This document shows positions 57,054 to 64,000 of a DNA stretch of 64,000 nt, piece by piece (the first letter of the stretch is position 1; each line of letters opens with the position of its first letter). Source of the stretch: Amphiduros pacificus (lineage: Eukaryota > Annelida > Polychaeta > Phyllodocida > Hesionidae). The notes beneath the pieces were generated by a model, which was not told the DNA's origin, made no database searches, and saw only the letters and a program-made list of their open reading frames with translations. A program made the translations under genes and the position numbers. The DNA is taken from contig OX439012.1 in assembly GCA_949316495.1 (NCBI GenBank), positions 34,337,927 to 34,401,926 of the forward strand, given 5' to 3'.

Positions 57054-57724
57054 AATGAACATATCTGTATTTGGCATTTTCATGGAATCTGACATGCAAT
57101 CTGTGATTTGATCCTTGATAATTAAGTACACAAAATAACTAATATCTGAACTGATATTTCAAATTATGTATGTGTGAATAGTGTCTACAGCCATAGCATT
57201 ATTTTACCTAAATACTTAAGTTATTTATATGGACATCTAAAGGTAGTGAAGGAAGGTGGTGCCACACACCTCGTTTGACATTAAATTTGGAATTTGTGAG
57301 GAATTGACTTGCCTGTGTAGAAATTGGTGCTGCATGCCTGATGTTTAACAGCATTGGCAGCACGTAGGTTATTAACAAATTATATTCTAGCTTTGATAGT
57401 TTTGGCCAAGTCTCATAATGTTGTTCACAAATAGTGGCAACACTTCTGACAGTCCTTTTTTCTAACTGGTATTAATACTCTTTTTCTCTTTCCACCATAA
57501 AGATATATATATATATATACAATGTATTTCATAGCAGAATGATGCTGGCATCGTATGACGTACATTACAAGAAACACTACATAAGCTATTTATTTCCTTA
57601 TCATGGCCTTAAAATAACTTCTTAACACCAACAGCAAGGGCATGACATTATTTCAGTGTGCAAGGAACTTTTAATCATACAAAAAAACCTGAATATAAGC
57701 ATGAAATAGGGTGAAACATCAATA

Positions 57725-57905
57725 AGACGCGGCCATTTTTGAATTTATGCAAATTAGGTGATGTTCCACTAAGTTGATTTTAGTAGACTTTTTATATGTT
57801 CATCTGGGTAACATTCTGAGACAAATAACACCAAAATGGTTTCTGTTCTAATTTGTTCTGGGTCATTTCATATTTTGACTGGACTAAAATGATATTACAA
57901 TATAA
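57725..57905 (+). repeat. dispersed repeat copy, inverted relative to 54765
   Basis: Reads GCGGCCATTTTTGAATTTAT, then GATGTTCCACTAAGTTGATT and TAGTAGACTTTTTATATGTT, the plus-strand counterpart of the 54765-54945 copy. Identity about 75 per cent by eye. Confidence 0.75.
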
Positions 57906-58215
57906 TGGCCTAATACCTTTCTCACCAGTGCTCTGCAATGTAAAAAGATTGCAATGATCATTAAACAAAAAGTGATTAGCAGGCTTTCGTCCATCTGGCG
58001 TGAGACCTCCTGCTCTTCACATCGGCTTTGGTGTAAATTATGACCTGCTTATCTGAAATATCTGCTGGAATGCCAACCAGATTTCGTGTCAGTTTGCCTC
58101 ATAAAAAATGATAAATTATGCAGGGATTTTGAGATGTTAACTCCATGATTTTATGTATCTTGTATCTATAAAACAGGATTTGGCAGTAGCTGTTGCCTGT
58201 CAAATTATATAAAAT
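57906..58215. other. unique spacer
   Basis: Nothing recognised. Confidence 0.3.
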
Positions 58216-58445
58216 TATTGATGCATAATTTCATTATATTGTGCATTGATGCATACTTTCATTATATTGTGTATTGATGCATAATTTCATTACATTGTGC
58301 ATTGATGCATAATTTCATTATATTGTGCATTGATGCATAATTTCATTAAATTGTGTATTGATGCATAATTTCACTATATTATGCATTGATGCATAATTTC
58401 ACTATATTGTGCATTGATGCATAATTTCATTATATTGTGTATGCA
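58216..58445. repeat. 28-bp AT-rich minisatellite, about 8 copies
   Basis: The unit is ATTGATGCATAATTTCATTA followed by TATTGTGC. The only sizeable array in the right quarter of the window. Confidence 0.96.
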
Positions 58446-58784
58446 TGAATATCAAAATATGGAGGGTGACAGTATATTGACCATTAAGGTCAATCAATGC
58501 CTGAATCAGTAGAAATTGTAACTTGATACATGCTATGTAAAAATTAAAAGAAAATGTAATCAATCTTAACAAACAATTTTAACAAAATCATTTTCTATAT
58601 ATCAGTCACAGATATTATTAATATGACTATGTAAATTCCTCAAAAAACTATGGACGTGTTTAATGTGCCATGTTTCTTGATGAATAGGTCAATGACCGAG
58701 GTAAACATGATCTGTACTCTTAGAATTGGTCATTAACTCCGATTTGGTTTTAAAATGACTCTATAGCTATCAGAGAGGTATCTA

Positions 58785-58935
58785 CAGTATTAAACGACAT
58801 ATGTAAATTTGGTACATTACAATATTACATCCTTACATGATAAAAATCAATACATTCAATTTAGATATTTTATATTTAGTGTTGTTTGACAACCAATACA
58901 CTCAGGTTGATCTTGCCTTTAAGAAGATAGTGTAA
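58785..58935 (+). repeat. 150-bp direct repeat, copy 1
   Basis: Contains ACATATGTAAATTTGGTACA, CATCCTTACATGATAAAA and TTGCCTTTAAGAAGATAG. All recur in the same order at 59447-59602, about 662 bp to the right, at roughly 90 per cent identity by eye. Confidence 0.85.
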
Positions 58936-59279
58936 CCCAACAAATATCTAATATATAAATGATTAATGGTAATTATTAGATTTAGTGACAAATACAAAAT
59001 CAAGGTTTTAACAATTATAGATATACAATATCTCATATTATTAAGCTTTATCACCAGAGAATGGCTGAACTCAGTGCACACATAGGCCCTGGTGATTAAC
59101 ACCATTCTAAGATTTAGATGCCAAGAATAAGTCCTGATCACCAAGTGCAACCCCTTTCCCAACCGATCATGAAAGGATATTCTAAGAAAACAGTTAAAAC
59201 AATGAGGTTCAACCAGTACTCCAGGGCGTATTTAGTTATGATTTTGTACAATACTATCATGTCTTTGAGTACTTTTTGT

Positions 59280-59412
59280 CAACTGATAGAATCTGAGCTC
59301 TGACCGAAGACAAAGACTCGCTTGAGACTGACAATGCTGCTCTCTCTGCCGAGCTGGCCTCAGCGTTAAGAACAATAAAAGAGAAGGACGAACTGTTGGA
59401 TACTTTCCTGCC
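59280..59412 (+). other. coiled-coil coding fragment
   Basis: One plus frame reads LTEDKDSLETDNAALSAELA followed by SALRTIKEKDELLDTFLPS and a stop. Leu/Ala spacing gives clear heptads, typical of a coiled coil. No start or splice sites were found. It could be an exon of a host gene or part of a LINE ORF1; it is bounded by the two 150-bp direct repeats. Confidence 0.35.
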
Positions 59413-59446
59413 ATCATGACGTCATCAATGATCTTATCACAGAATT

Positions 59447-59602
59447 ATCTACAGTATCAAACAACATATGTAAATTTGGTACATTACAATATCACATCCT
59501 TACATGATAAAACTCAATACATTCAATTAAAATGTTTTATATTTAGTGTTGTTTGCCAACCGTTACACTCAGATTGTTCTTTGCCTTTAAGAAGATAGCA
59601 GT
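59447..59602 (+). repeat. 150-bp direct repeat, copy 2
   Basis: Second copy of the sequence at 58785-58935. The pair flanks about 510 bp and could reflect a tandem duplication or a small element with direct terminal repeats. Confidence 0.85.
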
Positions 59603-61004
59603 GTGTCAAACCATTATGTGCTATTCTAATACAACATAAAACTGACTCTTTATAGTTCTTTCTACAAGTATAATGGCTGTTTAGAAAGAACACAAAATAT
59701 ACTTCGTAAACTCTGTATAGGGAATAACTATTTCAATCAAACGTTTATCCGATAATTCTTGGACAACTTAGCCAGCAGCCTCATTTCCATGAACGCAATA
59801 TTTGAAAAAAAAAGGAATGTCTTTATTTGTGGTATGATTCGAGAAAATATTAGAAATGTTTGACATGGAGAAATTTCCACATGATGCAATGCTAGATTTA
59901 ACACATTAAGTTCATGAAATAAATTGATGAGTTAGCAGATGTTCGGAACAAACATGCCTTTAACAGCAGCTGCAGCAGCTTTGTCATCATTCTGAATACT
60001 TAAATTTGTCTATTTGAATTGATATCTTAAGTCAATCTTAGATTTAATATGGTATTATTTACTGGATTTTCTGTATTAGTAGCATTTATTTACAGCATTC
60101 TCTTCTTTAACCAAGAGGCAACTCATCTGCCCCAACTGTTAAGCTATCTGCAGATGTTCTTTATGCTCCCAGGTAAGTTTCAAACCTTCGTTTTGGATAG
60201 GGCTTTGGATAGGATTAAAAGACCAAACAGGTCTTTAACAGCCAACACACTCTGACACTCTAAGATGGTATCATAATTAATGCAAATGGATCAATAGCTA
60301 AGCTGGTTCTAAGTCATAATGCAAAGAGATCAATAGCTAAGCTGGTTATAAGTTGGTTGAATACTCGTTTAATATTTGAAGTGCCTAATAAGTAATGGGA
60401 TCAATTTGCAAAGCATGTGCATATTTTTTTCTATTCTCATTACTAAAGTAACATTTGTGACTACGTTCTTTCCACTTTCTTATTTTTTGTGTTTGTGTTG
60501 CATTGTGCTAAGTATTTAGAAATGGTTTTTGATCTGATGTAAAACATTTGGAAATAAACTTCTGCTTTAATTAATTTAAACCTTTTTAATGGATTTATAT
60601 TTTTGTCATTAAGCCTGCTCATTAAATATTTAAATGTAAAAACAGTCCTTGATTTTTTTCTTCACTTCTGAACCTTCAAGCGATATAGCTATAGGGAATG
60701 AAAGATGCATTGCTTGGCATCAAAATATAAAAAACATAAAAATCTCTTCAATGTAAATGTAATAATGAAAGTAATAACAATCCAAAATTAGACATTCACA
60801 TTTGAAGCCATTTATATTGATTTACTTTATGAATGTAGGTAATTATTAATGATGGGAAATTTAATTTCAGAGTTGGATGGATAGATGCTATCAATAACTG
60901 CTCAACCGGCTATTGTCCAAAGTGGAAACAGTAAAAACAGAGTGGAAATTTAAGCCATTTGCGAAAAGCTCAATATTGAATTTACACTCGTGTTTGTGTG
61001 AAAG
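59603..61004. other. upstream region of the ATP-grasp gene
   Basis: A 68-codon frame at 60049-60255 (MVLFTGFSVLVAFIYSILFF...) contains a perfect donor (CCCAG/GTAAGT at 60173), but joining it to the next acceptor (TTTTAATTTCAG at 60872) gives an immediate stop. If used, it is untranslated leader or belongs to another transcript. A TAATGCAAA/TAGCTAAGCTGGTT duplication lies at about 60278-60346. Promoter not identified. Confidence 0.35.
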
Positions 61005-62524
61005 ATGGAATCAAGAACCATGTTGACTGTGTCAGACCTCTACCAAGAGGATATACAGGGAGATGCTATTTATGTGGATGCCAATCCTACCAGTGCTTCT
61101 AAGAACAAGGGAGACAAAAGGTGATAGTTTGCCAATGCATATACTTATTATTCATTGAAATAAACTAACTTGGATATCAATGTATTGGTTACAAGCAGGT
61201 TGAATCAATCTTGAAAAGATGTCCAGAAAAAGACTTGAGGTTTCATAAAATGCATTAGCCTCATACTAAATATAAGTTTTGGCTGACTCTTCAAAGGTCT
61301 GGTATATAAAATATTGTTTCCACTCAATAAGTATTGAGAAAGGTTTTGATAATAAGATTGCATTGAAATGTAGGTGTGTTGGCATGTTTCTGTTTTATTG
61401 AATACAATTCATTTTACTCTAGGTTATTCTTCAATACAAGATGGTTAATAGATGATGAGCTTGATCCTTTGAATGCTGATATTGTTAGCTATGCTATTGA
61501 TAATTATATTATCATGGGCGACAGAATGAAAATAGCTGGCCCTAAAGCACCAGATTTCTTCATCAAGCACTGGGAAAAGAGTCTCATGCAGGCCATCCCT
61601 CTACGCTATGGAAGTCTCAATGAAGATATTCCTCATGTGGAGAGATTCCCTCTTGATGATATCAGGCATGACCTGCATGCTGTTGATCCAGATGTGCTTT
61701 GGAAGCTGTGGTCAAAGAAATTTATTCAAGAAATTGATTGCCCACAAGCGTGTGTTCTAGGTGGGTTGCACATGAAATATCCATGTTTTGTGAAGATATG
61801 TAGGTCAAGTGGAGCCAAAGGAGTATGGCAAGTTAGGAATGAAGAGCAATACCACACCCTGATGGACTTTCTCATAAAAAAAATTCCCACGGCAGACATT
61901 GTTGTGACAGAAGCAATAAACAATGTTGTAACTACTTTCGACGCTAATTTTTATGTCAATAAACGAGGTGAACTACGATTGATTGGAGTCACTGAGAACC
62001 TTTTTAATGAATGTGGTGTATGTATTGGAGGGACAGTAAATGGTCTAAAACAAGATGAGTTAAAAAACCTGTTACTTCCCGTGATTTACCCTGTTGGTGC
62101 AGCACTTCATCGGGAGGGTTTCTTTGGTCCTGTTAATGTAGATGTTGTCCTGGATGATAAAGAAAACCTCTTTGTTGTTGATATCAACCCTAGAATTGGA
62201 GGTACACTTAAACTCATGTTAGTACTGCTGCATCTGAGACCACATGGTTACAACCACGGATCATATAACTGCAATATTTTATTCAAAAAGAGTGTCACAG
62301 ATGTCATAATGTTAGCAGAGGAAATGGAGGAAGCGAAAGTTATCATTATAACAGCCATTCCACAAAATGATGGTGAAACCATCATAACAAAATGCTGTAT
62401 GATGGTGTTTGGTCACGACAATGAAGCTTGTGAAAAAGCAATGCAAGTCATTTACAACTCTACAGTGAAATCACAGGATGGAATGTATCAGAGAAGACAA
62501 GGTGGCAAAATTGTCTCATTTTAA
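61005..62524 (+). CDS. ATP-grasp ligase-like protein, two coding exons (61005-61120, 61423-62524)
   Basis: Exon 1 starts at the ATG at 61005, directly after an in-frame TGA (60999-61001), and ends AAAAG/GTGATA. Exon 2 starts after TTTTACTCTAG at 61422. The junction restores an Arg codon and the total is 1218 nt, giving 405 residues plus a stop. ATP-grasp features: KYPCFVKICRSSGAKGVW (158-174) with the nucleotide-contacting Lys163 and a flexible loop; VVTEAINN (199-206) with the hinge Glu202; GPVNVDVVLDD (274-284); and LFVVDINPRIGGT (288-300), the metal-binding D-x-N-P-R strand. Residues 1-150 form a pre-ATP-grasp-like N domain. Such enzymes join a carboxylate to an amine via an acyl phosphate; the substrate cannot be read from the sequence. 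No signal peptide, so probably cytosolic. An alternative start at Met6 is possible. The frame is intact and appears functional. Confidence 0.88.
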
Positions 62525-63577
62525 ACATGCTCATATATAACTTTATTTCATATTTATTTAGTGACTGACCCCAAAAGCATGCACAGGTGGTGATTTCAAC
62601 TCACACTGTTAGCAGTATTGCTTTCACATAGTTTAAAGGCGTGAAAGAGGGCACATTATGTTTTGGTGCTGAGCAGTTGAAACCTGATAATACCAGATAA
62701 TATTGTGAGCACATTGTGAGCACATTGTGAGCATGTGCTAAGGTACTTTGAGATCACATTGTGGTACAACATTGTGAGAATGTGCTCAGCGCATTGTGAG
62801 CACCTGAGCACATGCTCAGAAAGCTGAAATCAGGTTGAAAAATCACACTGACATTGAGATTATTTCGATATGTTTTCCAGTTATTAAAGACAATTCAATA
62901 TGACAATAAATATGTATCACAATAGTTGGATTTTGTATGCACCTATAAAGATTGTACACATTGTTTTATTTTTCCAGAACACTAAGTCTAGTCTATCATA
63001 TTCTCTGTGCAATTTATTACCATACAGTTGTTGTATTGTTGACAATAATTGAAATCCTCATATATAAATGAGATATTGAGAGAGATATTGTTTGTTGTCG
63101 GTTGGTTGCTGTTGGTATCAAATATAAAACATGTAGGTTGCCATTTCCTGTGATACTGCTGCACCCTATTGGCCAATTTACCACCACAAGTTTTCCGTCT
63201 ATGTGATCACCAAGTTAAAATCACGTTTCAACAAAAACATTGAGAAAACAATGTGCTGACAATATAGTGACCACGTAGAAGAAAAAGGGCAACAACTGAC
63301 AATAGGAGGAAAATGTTGTTATCGGGTTGGACCACAACATTATCCTTTTTCGTGCTCAGCACATTTACAAATTGTAGAAATGTTGAATCTTCAGGATAAT
63401 CCCCAAATAAATTATGACAATAAAACAATGTCTGCTTCAACATGTGCCCATATTTTCAGAGTGTGCAAAGTACCAGGATAAGGGATCCTTCATTGCTACA
63501 TTCATTGTAGGGATCCGTCATTATACATCAAGAAAGACAGCTAAACCTTTTTTCTACATGGTCACAACGTTGTTGCT
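62525..63577. other. 3' flank of the ATP-grasp gene
   Basis: AT-rich. Includes an 11-bp repeat (GAGCACATTGT, three copies at 62702-62735), with scattered CATTGTGAG and GAGCAC words to 62820. No second gene recognised. Confidence 0.4.
62905..62910 (+). terminator. candidate polyadenylation signal
   Basis: AATAAA about 380 nt after the ATP-grasp stop codon. Position is plausible but unproven. Confidence 0.4.
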
Positions 63578-63900
63578 ATGCAGTATGCTACCTGGGAACC
63601 TAGCCCTTATCCTTCAATGTCTGATATCCTTCAGAATACAAACATTTCAATAATTAGAACTTCCCTAAAAAGTACAAAAGTCCCACTTCAGAGTGCACGT
63701 TGTGACATCTTCACTGAATATGTCAATATTAACAATAGACTCCTAACACTCTCAGAAAGAAATCACGAAGTTGCAACCTCTGCAGAACTCTGAAGCAAAT
63801 ATAGTTGCAAAATTGAGCAGCATATTAACATTTTCCAATAAGCTTGTGGACCTTTACATCTCGGACCATTCATTCCCAATTAGAAACCATTGAAAATATT
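63578..63900 (+). other. coding-like relic, coiled-coil character
   Basis: A plus frame gives EPSPYPSMSDILQNT, then TSLKSTKVPLQSARCDIFTE and YVNINNRLLTLSERNHEVAT to a stop at 63791. After a frame change near 63850 it reads TSRTIHSQLETIENIN. Charge and heptad pattern suggest a coiled-coil protein such as a LINE ORF1-like product or a transposon gene. It lacks a start and is broken. Unassigned. Confidence 0.3.
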
Positions 63901-64000
63901 AACCTTCAAAAATTCATAACAAATATACATTTATGTATTGATTTTGGGAATTGATATCAAAATGCTTATACGTGCATAACTAAAATCAATGCAAGTATAA

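Noticed and set aside
60049-60255. Membrane-like N-terminal exon for the ATP-grasp gene
   Set aside because: Splicing its good donor to the acceptor at 60872 gives an immediate stop, and exon 1 has its own ATG after an in-frame stop.

Overview
The window looks like nuclear DNA of an animal, most likely a marine invertebrate. Coding is sparse and split by GT/AG introns, polyadenylation signals are of the AATAAA type, and the mobile DNA is animal-like: a ZMYM1-like hAT transposase relic, a jockey/CR1-type LINE relic, TTAA-ended MITEs and a SINE/LINE tail ending in ATT repeats. The 146-bp-unit element built around TGACCTTGA recalls repeats of molluscs and other lophotrochozoans, but I cannot fix the phylum. 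No bacterial operon, CRISPR array, rRNA or tRNA was recognised.

Layout. From 1 to about 48.2 kb the sequence is dominated by minisatellites: roughly 30 separate tandem arrays with units of 7-89 bp, together about 20 kb. Notable cases are a 2.35-kb array of 20-bp units containing an exact 660-bp duplication, a 56-bp CpG-rich array, a 36-bp array that keeps reading frame, and a 2.3-kb degenerate array with a 504-bp higher-order period that is split by an LTR-like insert. Possible exons are scattered between arrays. On the minus strand the best is a terminal exon at 29140-29334, with weaker ones at 16.1, 24.7, 26.3, 35.2 and 44.9 kb. On the plus strand, exons at 30233-30375 and 33961-34099 join in phase. 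Much of this half may therefore be intron of one or more large genes. At 41.07-44.18 kb lies a fold-back complex with inverted repeats inside inverted repeats and no coding capacity.

From 48.2 to 64 kb arrays almost vanish. This part holds relics (LINE endonuclease and linker on the minus strand, a KH-domain fragment, the C-terminal half of a hAT transposase, paired dispersed repeats) and the only confident gene: a two-exon ATP-grasp protein of 405 residues at 61005-62524 on the plus strand.

Limits: exon calls other than the ATP-grasp gene rest on open frame, splice-site quality and composition only. Repeat boundaries are good to a few bases for clean arrays and to tens of bases for degenerate ones.
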